Shown in pieces: positions 32,202-41,658 of a DNA stretch of 64,000 bases (within the stretch, counting starts at the first letter, position 1; each line of letters starts with the position of its first letter). Source of the DNA: Gnetum montanum (lineage: Eukaryota; Streptophyta; Gnetopsida; Gnetales; Gnetaceae); NCBI GenBank assembly GCA_015680685.1, contig MNCI01035354.1:1386253-1450252 (forward strand), written 5' to 3'. A program made the position numbers and the translations under genes. Under the pieces are notes generated by a model that saw only the letters and a program-made list of their open reading frames with translations, was not told the origin of the DNA and searched no databases.

Positions 32202-34086
32202 TATGACATCTAAGAATTTTGGTGGTTGGAACACCAAGAGGTCTGCAAGCATACAGCCTTACCCCAAATCTGTGTGAGGGCTATGTTGGGTGAACAGAAA
32301 CAAGGTGCCCTAAACGGTTTAGTTGATCAGATAGGGACTTATGTTGTGTAACAATAACCATTTGTAAAAAGGATTTTAGGTGAGTTCAACATGGGAGCTA
32401 GGACAACAAGCAAGAGTGTGGTGTAGAGTCTTAGCCCAAAAATAGTAAGGTAGATATGCAAATGTGTGTCAACGGCAGAAAAAATGCAAGGGTAATGCTA
32501 AAAATTTGAAACAAATGCTAGGAAAGAAAATGGAATAGGAGTCTGAGTGGAGAAATACACCATCATAACACCAGGGAGTGTACCTTTTGATTGAACAATC
32601 TATGAAACTGGTACGCGATGTCAAACAAGAATAATAGTAGCATAGCGATGCAGTCACAATCCTTGGAAAATCATGGACGTAGTGTTGGTAGCTACAAGGG
32701 AGGTTGAACCTATTGGGTTGGTAATCATCATGCTATGTACATGCAAGGAATACTATGTTGTGGTACTTGCCAAGGTGTCAAGCTCAAGTGCTTAGGTGCA
32801 AGAGTAGTGAGGATGCTAGCAATGCTCGAATGCTCAATGCTCAAATGGTTTGCCAACCCATAAAATGCTGAATGTCAGGGTATTTATAAGGCTAGGGTTG
32901 ACATGAGATGTGGACTAGATGCCACATGGCCTAGGTGCCACGTGGCATAGACATGGATAGGTCACACTTACATGTTACACTCAAAGTGTTACGCTCTGCA
33001 GGACAAGAATAGGATCCCAAAGATTTCTGAACTATGACCACACCACCCGAACTAGATGTGCTAGAGTCTGAGAGATTTTCATCTACCTACAAACAATGTC
33101 AAAATAATGCAACTTGGAGTCTATGCTTTGGGACTACATCTTCCCCCTATTTTAAGTAGGATCAAGCATAGGGACAATTTTGGGGACTAATGGGGGGTGC
33201 AAAAGCAAGGAAAATTGCTAATCTTGGTTGTTGAAGGGATGTCAAAGCTGAAATGAAGGTTGATGTAAAGTTTTGGAAGCTTCTAGAGACTTTTGAAGAC
33301 ATTTTTCATGTGTCAAGCTAGCTATGTTGCATAACATAGCAGAGCGTAGCATGAACACTTAGTAAAATTTTTGCAGATTTTGACTTGCTACACTCATCAT
33401 GTTGTCTATGCTGCACAATGTAGCAGAGCATAGCACAAGTACTTTGACAAAGTTTGATAAAATTTGTAATGTTTCTTCATGGCACATTGACCACACTCTG
33501 GGGTGTAGTAGGACCAGGAGCCTTAGAAGTCAAAAAATCGCCAAATGCATCTTCCATGTTGAGCTAACTTAATAGATCTTTGTCCAACACGTAGACAAAA
33601 TTTGGCCCTGAAACTTGTGTCAAGCTTGCTACACTATGTAGCATAGCAAAGCATTATAGCTCACAAGATAGAAAATTTGCCAAATTATTTGTTCCATTTT
33701 GCACACTTTTTAATACACTCTAGCCTAGTGCTTGGGTGAATTGACAACTCAGATATGTGTTAAGCTGGGCAAGCTAGAGAGCATAGCAAGCTTGACAGTT
33801 CGGGAGATAGAAAATTTGCTAAACTATTTGGTCCATCCCAAGAAACTCTTGACTACTTTTAGCTTAACATTTGTGCAGACTGGCCATTGAAGTGTGTGCT
33901 ACACTGACCATGTTGGGGAGCGTAGCAAGTAGACTTAGAAAAAATTTGCCAAAATTAGGACTTTTGGTATGCTACACTATCTATGTTGCATAGCGTGAAA
34001 CCAGAGTTAGAAAAATTTTTCCCAAGTTTAGACACTTAGACAAATCTACCATTAAACTGTAGGAGCCAGAAATTGGTGGTGTTTCA
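32202..34086 (-). repeat. T1 5' LTR (right copy)
   Basis: 1885 bp, uninterrupted, and the template for recognising the split left copy. On - it starts TGAAACACCACC, has a TATA region (ttataaatacc, about 32880), and ends next to the primer site after ATGTCATA. It shows the empty E1 target site (TAGATGCCACATGG near 32917). Confidence 0.85.
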
Positions 34087-34091
34087 AAGCT

Positions 34092-35271
34092 AAAGTGCAA
34101 CACTTGCAAAACCCTATCCAGTTTGTTGCACCTAACCATCTGGACCAATTCAAAATAGAGCAGTTGAACAAGTTGATTAAAGAGAACAAAGCTGCCAAGC
34201 AAGAAAAGAAGAACGCAATTTGAAATGCCTTAGCTACTAATGCTTAGGCATATGCCCATAAGAAGTCATTGACTGCCACACAAGAAGAGAATAAACAGCT
34301 TGCTATAAATAACTCACGATTGACCACAATAGAAAAACAAAAGAACATCTTGGGAGAATGCGTCCACCAGTTAAGAGAGTAACTAGTGAGGATCAAGTAG
34401 GACATCAACAGATTAACCAGAGAAAACCAAACCTTCTAAATGAAGGAGGTTCATGAAATTTGACAAAAGTCTACAATCAAAATAACCACATGGCAAAATG
34501 AGGCCATAAAGCATGAAAAGCTAAAGGAACACTTCTGAGACTAAGTCGACATGTATAAGTAGATCAACAAGAAAAAATATTACATGGCAAAGGCCTACAG
34601 TAGATCCATGTTAGCAATAAATATTGATAGGAAATTCATCTTGGATAGTTATACACTGGTCTACCAAGTGGAAGTGAATAATAAAGACCTATAGATTGAG
34701 GACTTAAAGGAATACATGGCATTGGCTAACCTTAGATATGCCAACCTTACCATGTTAACAGTGGATCGGCCAAAAAATAAATTAGAGTAGCAAGTAGCAA
34801 CCACCTACACATTATATGAGAAAGAGTTTGCAAACAAAAAAGATGCTTTACAGAAACACCATGTAGCAAACTCAAAACTAGAGATGATCAAGACTCACTA
34901 CCATGGATAGAAGGATGTCACCTTGAACCTAACTAGAAGACTAACAAATCATAATGAGTTAAAAGAGAACGCTAAGGCCTTTGACAAGGAATGATGACAA
35001 TTTGTAGCCTAGTATGTGAAGGCCAACAAAATGTTTCTTCAACTACCATTTCCTTGAAACATACCGACACTAGCACACATCAATTAAATAGCTTGGATGG
35101 TACATGATCCAAGGAAGAAAGAAGAAAAGTTGTAGGCACTACTCAACTGCTACAAATTTTACAAGCTTAATGACAAAAGGAAAGTGACCAATGGAGGAAC
35201 CATCACCTCCAAGAACTACATCAGCTTTCACAATTTTGTGTCTTGTAATGTTGTGTCCAAAGTTTTGTAAA
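34092..35271 (+). pseudogene. N1 extra 3' ORF, C-terminal part
   Basis: Second half of the N1 3' ORF after T1. One frame dominates: strongly charged, Lys/Glu/Gln-rich and coiled-coil-like (FKIEQLNKLIKENKAAKQEK, LKEYMALANLRYANLTML), then NKLExQVATTYTLYEKEF and KKDALQKHHVANSKLEM. O1 at about 51.0-51.2 kb has the same order (EYMELANL, YPNLAMLT, VANSYLLYEAKL, KKKLVVANAKL). Stops are again at Gln or Trp-like positions. Near the end, IAWMVHDPRKKEEKLQALLN matches DVAWTMNDPQSKEEKMKALLN in O1. Function unknown. Confidence 0.65.
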
Positions 35272-35400
35272 GCACCACTGTGGCATGTAAGAGTCAATTT
35301 GTTTATTTGTTTGAGTTAGTCAATAATTCCATACCTTCCTAATATTTTGTAAAGAACTTATTCCTCATTTTTTTTAACTCAAGGATGAGTTTTCATTCAG

Positions 35401-35411
35401 TTGTGGGGGTA
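35401..35411 (+). other. N1 polypurine tract
   Basis: TTGTGGGGGTA directly before the 3' LTR start TGATGAGTC. O1 has the equivalent CATGGGGGTA at 51814-51823. Marks 35412 as a 3' rather than 5' LTR. Confidence 0.7.
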
Positions 35412-36281
35412 TGATGAGTCATGATTTTGTCAGCTTTGATATCAAATAACTGATATCAGAGACTCAATATTGGGTCCCAAGAAATGATGTCAGATATCTG
35501 ATATCATCTCTTTTATGCTAGCCTATAAATACAACACTTGGATGCATGGTTGGGATATAGTTGGTTCTTATATTTTAGATAGCTTTTGCATAGCTTTGTG
35601 ATTTCAAGTTCTGTTGTTTTCCAATGCATGCCCACAGTGTGATTTTTGTGATTATATGGCATCCTTATTTGAGTGTGACATACTTGGATGCATTACATGA
35701 CCAAAAATCAAGATCAAGATTACTTCCATCATTGCAGCATCTACTTAGATTTATTATTATTTTTAATTGTTTAATTATTTACTATTTTCCTTAGTTAATG
35801 TATTCATTTATTGCTATTTACTATTCCTATTGTTAAGTATAATGAATACGACTAATCACAAGCACTTAAGGACAATTACTTGGTAACCCAGTAATGTATT
35901 TTTTGATAAGGCTGGTGACATATGCTTGGTAATCCCAGTGGTAGTTACATGAAGTCCAAGGCATGTGTGAATGATTAGGCATGGATACTCATCACACATA
36001 GGCTAGTTTAGGTTTTACTTTCCATTGTTTATTAGCTTATTAATTTATCTCTTATTTTCATTAGGAGCAGCGTAGGACTAAAAAAGATCAATCATATGCC
36101 TTACTTTGGACTAAACCATACATGACAAAGCTACCACTAGTTCAAGTGGGAAGACAATGAACTACAATCAAATCATAATGATTTAGATGCACAACTAGTC
36201 CCATTCACAAAATTTGACTAGATCGTGTGTGAATGCTTGTGATTCATATGGTTGGACGTAGGGATACCTTGCCACTCATCA
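35412..36281 (+). repeat. N1 3' LTR
   Basis: 870 bp, TGATGAGTCATG...CCACTCATCA, TATA box at 35523-35531. Pairs with 756-1615. Beyond its last base the RT frame of O1 resumes (KDVQSFLRHTGYY-like), giving the right boundary of N1. Confidence 0.88.
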
Positions 36282-36286
36282 ATCGA

Positions 36287-38220
36287 AAATAGTCAAAGAT
36301 GTCCAGTCATTCCTTAGACACACTGGTTACTACCAATGATTCATAGAGAGTTTTTCTAAAATCACAAAATCATTATTCAAGCTAACAAAGAAATATGTTT
36401 CATTTATTTGGACCAAGGAATGTGAACATGCATTCCAAAAATTGAAGGAGAAACTCATAGAAACTCCAATTCTATGAGCACTAGACTGGTCCAGTTTGCT
36501 TCATGTCATGACAGATGCATCAAATTATGTCTTGGAAGCCATGCTAATATAGTTGAATGATCAAAACCATCCATATTACATCCACTATGCTAGCTATAGC
36601 ATTATGAATGCACAGCTCAATTACACCTCAATGGAGAAAGAACTAACAATAGTGATGTATGCTTTGGAAAATTTTAGGCACTATGTGCTTGAGTATAAAG
36701 TGTTATGCACACTAACCATAGTGCCATTCACTTCTTGATGAACAAGCCAACGGTGAGCCCCCATGTCATACGATGGCTAGTGATTTTGCAAGAATTTGGT
36801 CTTACAATGATAGATTGAAAAGGGACTAAGAATGTGGTTGTTGATCATCTCTCTTGGTTAAGATGGGATAACAAAGATGAGGAGAGCTCACTCTCTAATC
36901 AATTCCCTAATGAACTCCTCTTTGCTAAAGTAACTAATGATCAAGTGCCTAAAGAACTAAAATCATATGATGGCATCCTCACTTATCTTCTCACTCAAGA
37001 GATGCCATAAGATCTAGACCATAAGAAGAAATAACAATTTCTTCATAAGGCCAAGCACTTCATAGAAATCAATGGACACCTTTACAAAGTATGTGCGAAT
37101 GGCGTGGTTCATTGGTGTGTCCCTAATACTGATCAACTACACATTCTCCAAGATGCTCACAAGGGTCCTTGCAGATGCCACTATGCAGGAATATGCACGA
37201 TCATTAAAATCCTAATGGTAGGGTACTATTGGCCAACAATCTTCAGAGATGCCCATCAATTTGTCCAATCCTATGAACACTGTCAATGAGATGGTGGGAT
37301 GACCATGCGAATGGAGGAACCTCAACAGTGGATCCAACCACTAGAATCCTTCAACATATGGGGCATAGACTTCATGGGTCCCATCACACCCATGTCCAAT
37401 GGAAAGGTGTACATTATCATCATCATTAACTATTTTCCTAAATGGATAGAAGTAATAGTCGTCGATGACTATACATCATCCACCAGTGCTCAATTTCTTC
37501 AACAACACATTGTAAATAGGTTTGGGATGCCACATGCACTAATTTATGATAATGGAATCCATTTTACATACACCACTTTTTACAAGCTCATGCAACACTT
37601 GGAGGTTGAACATAAATTAACAACACCCTACCACCTCCAAGCCAATGGTTAAGTAGAGGTTACTAATAGGGAGATTACAAAGATTTTAATGAAAAATATT
37701 AGCAAATATAGGAGAGACTAGAGTGCAAAACTTAATAATGTCCTCTGGGCCTACCGCTCAACATGGAAACTTTGTATAGGCTACTCTCCCTATGAGCTAG
37801 TTTATGGAAAACTACCAACACTTCCTATTCAATCTTAGCTCCATACACTTTCAACAACCTGTGACCTAGATCTTGACTTGATTATAACACAAAGAGAACA
37901 ATTGATCAACCTTAATGTACTAAATGAAAATTGATTAGTGGCCCTATCCTAGAACGAAGTACACAAGGCATTTAGTAAGCAATAACATGACCTAAAAATA
38001 AGGAAAGTCAAATTTCAACCTAGATATTAGGTCCTCTACTGGAACCCCACACATGTTCCATAATGAACTAAATTTCAAACATTATGGGAGTAGCCTTATA
38101 TAATTGATGAAATGTTTCCTACCAGGGCCATGATAATCTACAAAACTAAAAGCCCAAATAAGAAATAGTTTGTCAACATTCAACAAATAAAACATTTTCA
38201 CAAGCCCAAGTAAGCTAGTG
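36287..38220 (+). pseudogene. O1 pol: end of RT, RNase H, integrase
   Basis: Continues the pol gene cut at 755. RT end and RNase H: DxSNYVLxAML-like, YYIHYASYSIMNAQLNYTSMEKELTIV (36553 on), HSAIHFLMNKPTVSPHVIRW. Integrase: KHFIEINGHLYKV, GPCRCHYAG, ILMVGYYWPTIFRDAH, YEHCQ (zinc region), then WGIDFMGPIT with the first catalytic Asp, IYDNGIHF with the second, and QANGxVEVTNRE with the Glu retained but a stop replacing Gln. C-terminal: YRSTWKLCIGYSPYELVYGK. Unlike O2, all three catalytic acids survive; stops and small frameshifts kill it. Confidence 0.85.
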
Positions 38221-38739
38221 CAATGGATACCTCATCAGACAAACAACCTCACTCAATCTTTTGAGTCTCTTTCTTCCAACTCAGTCATGGATGAGATGGC
38301 CATCCATGCCAACCATTTACATAGCTTCTTAGTTTTTCTATTTTTTGTTTTAAACATTTTTGTTTTCTACTTTATTTATTTTACACCTTTTTGTTTTATA
38401 CTTTTTCCTATTTTACACCATTTATTGTTTTACACCATCATTGGTACATTTGATTTTTTTTGAATATTTTACACTTTCTTGTAAAATTTCATTTTTTTTG
38501 GGTGTGATTTTCTAAATTTTTGCTAATAAGGTGCTTCTTCCAACAAAACATAGTGTTGTTATAGTTGTTGTTAATGCTAGTTTGTACTTATTATTTTTTA
38601 TTACTAATGTCTGGTTTCTATTTTTGAATTTTGATACTAATAACTAAGACATGATTTCTTTTTCATGGAATAGGCAGTGAGTCCAAGACATCCACCCATC
38701 CACAAACTTTATGATTTTCCTTATTTTGGAAGTATGAGG
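38221..38739 (+). other. O1 spacer after integrase, left part
   Basis: T-rich noncoding DNA (repeated TTTTACACxxTTTTTG words) matched in O2 at 62700-63190, ending GACATCCACCCATCCA and TTATTTTGGAAGTATGAGG, where T2 is inserted. Small frames are low complexity. Confidence 0.7.
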
Positions 38740-40074
38740 TGTACTGTCTGAAATCGTCGGTGTAAGGCTGAAATGAAACAGACACCAAGAGATCTACAAA
38801 TAGGCACAGAAGACTCTAACTTCCCTTGAGGGCAAGCTAGAATGGACGAAGGTAGAGTGCCTTGAATGGTAAGCACGCGGATCAAATGAGGACTTCCCCA
38901 AAGTACGCACTTTGCAATGCGTTAGGTTATACTTAAACGATACACATTAAATGTAAAATTTAACGTAAACAATCACAATAATATAAACTGGAATGTAAAC
39001 ATAAAATAGAAAAACAAAGAAAACTGCAATAAATCTGGGCAAAAAATGTAAACTATTTTGTATTGAAAAAGTGATTACAGTGTGCACCGGTCAGAACGTA
39101 GTTGTGGATTAATCACAAGGCAGACGTTTAGCCCAGGTGGGTCATGATGGGTGCTGGAAGATGCAAGTTTTGGATTGTAGGGAAATGCAGCATCCAAGTC
39201 TAATGCCCCTGCGTACAGAGGTTGATGCTCTGATTTGCTTAGTGTTTTTCATTCAATTTTTGTCTCCATTTGTAAAAATTGTGAACCCATGATCTAGTGA
39301 AAAATTGGGGTTTTTATGAGATCTTGGGCATTATATTCAGATCTGGAAGGGTATGAGTGGCCATGGATGAGAAAATTTTGGGTCGAATGACATGTGGCTG
39401 TGTTGCCCGAGTGCAAAGAATATTATAACTATACAGCATGCTGCATGCCAGCGTGTACACGCTAGGCGTGCAGAGTATGTATGCTCAACATACACACATG
39501 TAGATGCATCATTTCAAGGTTGAAACTTGATTTTCAAGTCCCTATGATGATGCCCAATAGTTGCCCTACCTCCAAGAGTTGATGTCAGGTGAAAATCTTG
39601 CTCTTTGGTGCCTGTTTTGGGTCATTTTTGATGGTGCACGCTGGGCGTACATGCTAGGTGTGCAAGAATGAAAACCCATTATTTATGACCCAAAATTTAA
39701 TTTTCAAGTTCCTGAGAGCTACTGGGGACCTTCGGGAAGGTCCTGGGGGGTCCAGACGCTCAATTCTGACATGTTTTGGCTCATTTTTGGGGCTCAAAAG
39801 TTGTTGTACGTTGGGCTGTACGCTGGCCAACGTACACCAAGGTGTGCCCAGAGTATACTTGGTCAAAACCAAGTATTTTGAACCCAAAACATGAAATTCC
39901 TGATGCCAGATGCTGATTTAGTCACCAATGGATCTTAGGGAACTTTTACTTGCTTGATTTGACTCCGTTTGATGCTATTTGTAAAGTTCGCAAGTTTTGA
40001 TCATGCTGGGAAGCATCATGACTTAGCTCGATTCTTGTCTGAAAGTGTTAGGTCCAAATTTCTGTGGTGTTTCA
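38740..40074 (-). repeat. T2 3' LTR (left copy)
   Basis: 1335 bp; reads TGTACTGTCTGAAATCG...GTGGTGTTTCA on +. Pairs with 45666-47077. The 77-bp length difference is accounted for by six extra 15-bp units in the right copy and a 13-bp segment (near 39650) present only here. Confidence 0.9.
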
Positions 40075-40092
40075 TTGGCCCCTCTTTGTTGA
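40075..40092 (-). other. T2 polypurine tract
   Basis: On - ATCAACAAAGAGGGGCCAA just before the 3' LTR, the same as T1 apart from the outer bases. Sets orientation and strand. Confidence 0.78.
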
Positions 40093-41249
40093 TGCTTGGA
40101 GGAATCAACCCGAGAAGCATCGACAAAGAAGTACAAAACACCACAAGCGACTTAGTAGCATTGTCCTTTGACACTTGGCCAGATGTTCTCACACCATGTT
40201 CAAAAGTACCTGGGATTGGGGAATGAAGTTTTGAGATGATGTCTAGTGGAGGTGTTTGCAACTGTGGGATTGGGAATTAATTGAGGGACTGTGTAGGTGT
40301 AGGAGAGGAGTGTTCACCTTATGTAAACAAGTCATGTTGTTCCGTGTCGCTGGCCAATATTTGGCAGACTTGGAACCAAGGAATGAGGTGTACGTCCTTT
40401 GGAGGAACAAGACTCTCGTATCAGGTTTAAGAGAACTTGTTGTCACAACCAAAGCCACGCGATGAGATGATGCATTCTTTCGAGAAATAGGACCCTTTTG
40501 GAGTGTCTAAGGGAACCCATTGTCCGACAGCCAAAACCACATAGTGAGGTGAAACATGATGGTGTGAGACACGAGTACTTCTTTCCAAGACAACTGCCTT
40601 CCCGCTTGGGGCTTGTATGGGAAGTGCCAAGGCCTTGCGGTTCATTTTTCTCTTTGATCTTTGATCTTTTTTTTGTTCCTTTTCATTCATTTTTTTTCTT
40701 TTTTGTGCCTTTTCATTTTTTTTTGGAAAGAGCTTTCCTTCAATTTTACACTCATGCTCATGTGTCGTGTTGTGTGTTGCAATTGCTTGAGAATGTCACA
40801 GTGTGCCATAGTGTGCTCAAAGTTTTGGGATGTACTGGGTGTATCTGGGAACTGTAACCAGGTAGGAAGGGGAACGAGATTGTTGGGGAAATGGAGAATG
40901 TATTGGGAACTAGGAATGTACTTTTGAATAGATTAATTAACCTGGTTGCATGCGTCAGAAACAATGTGGCACCTTGTCACCGTGATGAATTGTATCCATG
41001 TACGAGCATCATTGGGTGTCATCCTGCAAACACAACTCCAAGAAGATAAGAAAACCACAAGTGGATAAGTTAGCGAACACTTTAGACATGAATGTGGTCG
41101 ATGCAAATGGAGGCACCATGCAAAACTTAAGACAAACAAAATGAGCAGCAATAGTGTGGTCAGAGCCAGTGTGATGAATGATGTGTCAGGAGTCAATGAA
41201 GAAATTTCATGAATTACAGCATTAGATGAATGTGCCAGAGATGCTCTTG
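40093..41249 (-). other. T2 3' noncoding region
   Basis: Counterpart of T1 14515-16080, including the T-rich tract (40630-40740). No conserved coding signal; the overlapping reading frames on both strands here show no family motif. Confidence 0.65.
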
Positions 41250-41525
41250 CTAGTTTATAGTCTTAACGGACTGTCGTGGGTTAGTTTTACGTCATAACCC
41301 GTTGGACGTTGCTAGTTTATCGTCGTAGCGGACGATGCGATGCTAGTTTATAGTTGTGGTGGACTATGAAGAGGCAAGCTAGTTTATAGTCTTTGCAGAC
41401 TCTGATAAATGAGTGTGACAGTTTAACGTCATGCCGGACGGAGCTTTGTGGTGTTAGTTTATTGTTACAATGCCAAGACGAATCTGTGGTATTAGTTTTA
41501 AGTCATGATGTCAGGACTGCTCTGT
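41250..41525 (-). repeat. Hairpin-module cluster c of T2
   Basis: Seven to eight copies of CTAGTTTA (or TTAGTTTT, CAGTTTA) each followed by a short hairpin: AGTC/GACT, ACGTC/GACGT, ATCGTC/GACGAT, ATAGT/ACTAT, AGTCT/AGACT, CGTC/GACG, AGTC/GACT, loops 4-11 bases. Stem sequence changes from copy to copy while pairing is kept. Better preserved than the T1 cluster. Confidence 0.75.
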
Positions 41526-41658
41526 GTGGATGCATGCGTATGCATCTATATGATCTTGTAAACAAAAGCAACTAGAGAAAATAATGTTAAATAGCAACTA
41601 CAAAAAACATGAACTGAAATGCACAAGTAAATAGAAAACAACGCAAAATGGTGGTAGT

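Larger units (their letters stand above)
9702..34086 (-). mobile_element. T1: Tat-like Ty3/gypsy element with a second RNase H
   Basis: Reads right to left: 5' LTR 34086-32202, tRNA-Asn primer site 32196-32178, gag from 31742, protease to 28690, hairpin-module tract, antisense gene-like unit, RT 22960-21753, RNase H and second RNase H (18629-17640), integrase 17540-16400, module tract, polypurine tract, 3' LTR 14495-9702. Flanks aagcc (9697-9701) and aagct (34087-34091) form a 5-bp duplication with one transition. The extra RNase H and tRNA-Asn site are marks of the Tat/Ogre lineage. It is inserted in the 3' ORF of N1 and carries E1 and E2. Confidence 0.87.
756..36281 (+). mobile_element. N1: Athila-like element lacking pol, inserted in O1 RT
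   Basis: Bounded by two LTRs (756-1615 and 35412-36281) that both read TGATG...CATCA and align throughout. Flanks are attag (751-755) and atcga (36282-36286), a 5-bp duplication in which three positions differ, all by transitions. Removing N1 plus one flank restores the O1 RT alignment to O2 without gap. Inside, in order: primer site, leader (with F1), gag 3668-5311, noncoding DNA, the extra 3' ORF (8130-9701 and 34092-35271, split by T1), polypurine tract and 3' LTR. No RT, RNase H or integrase is present, so it must have moved with enzymes supplied in trans, or lost pol after insertion. Confidence 0.85.

Noticed and set aside
40427-40964. Overlapping frames of 68-119 codons on both strands
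   Set aside because: They lie in T2 3' noncoding DNA, share no family motif, and the T1 counterpart is not open.
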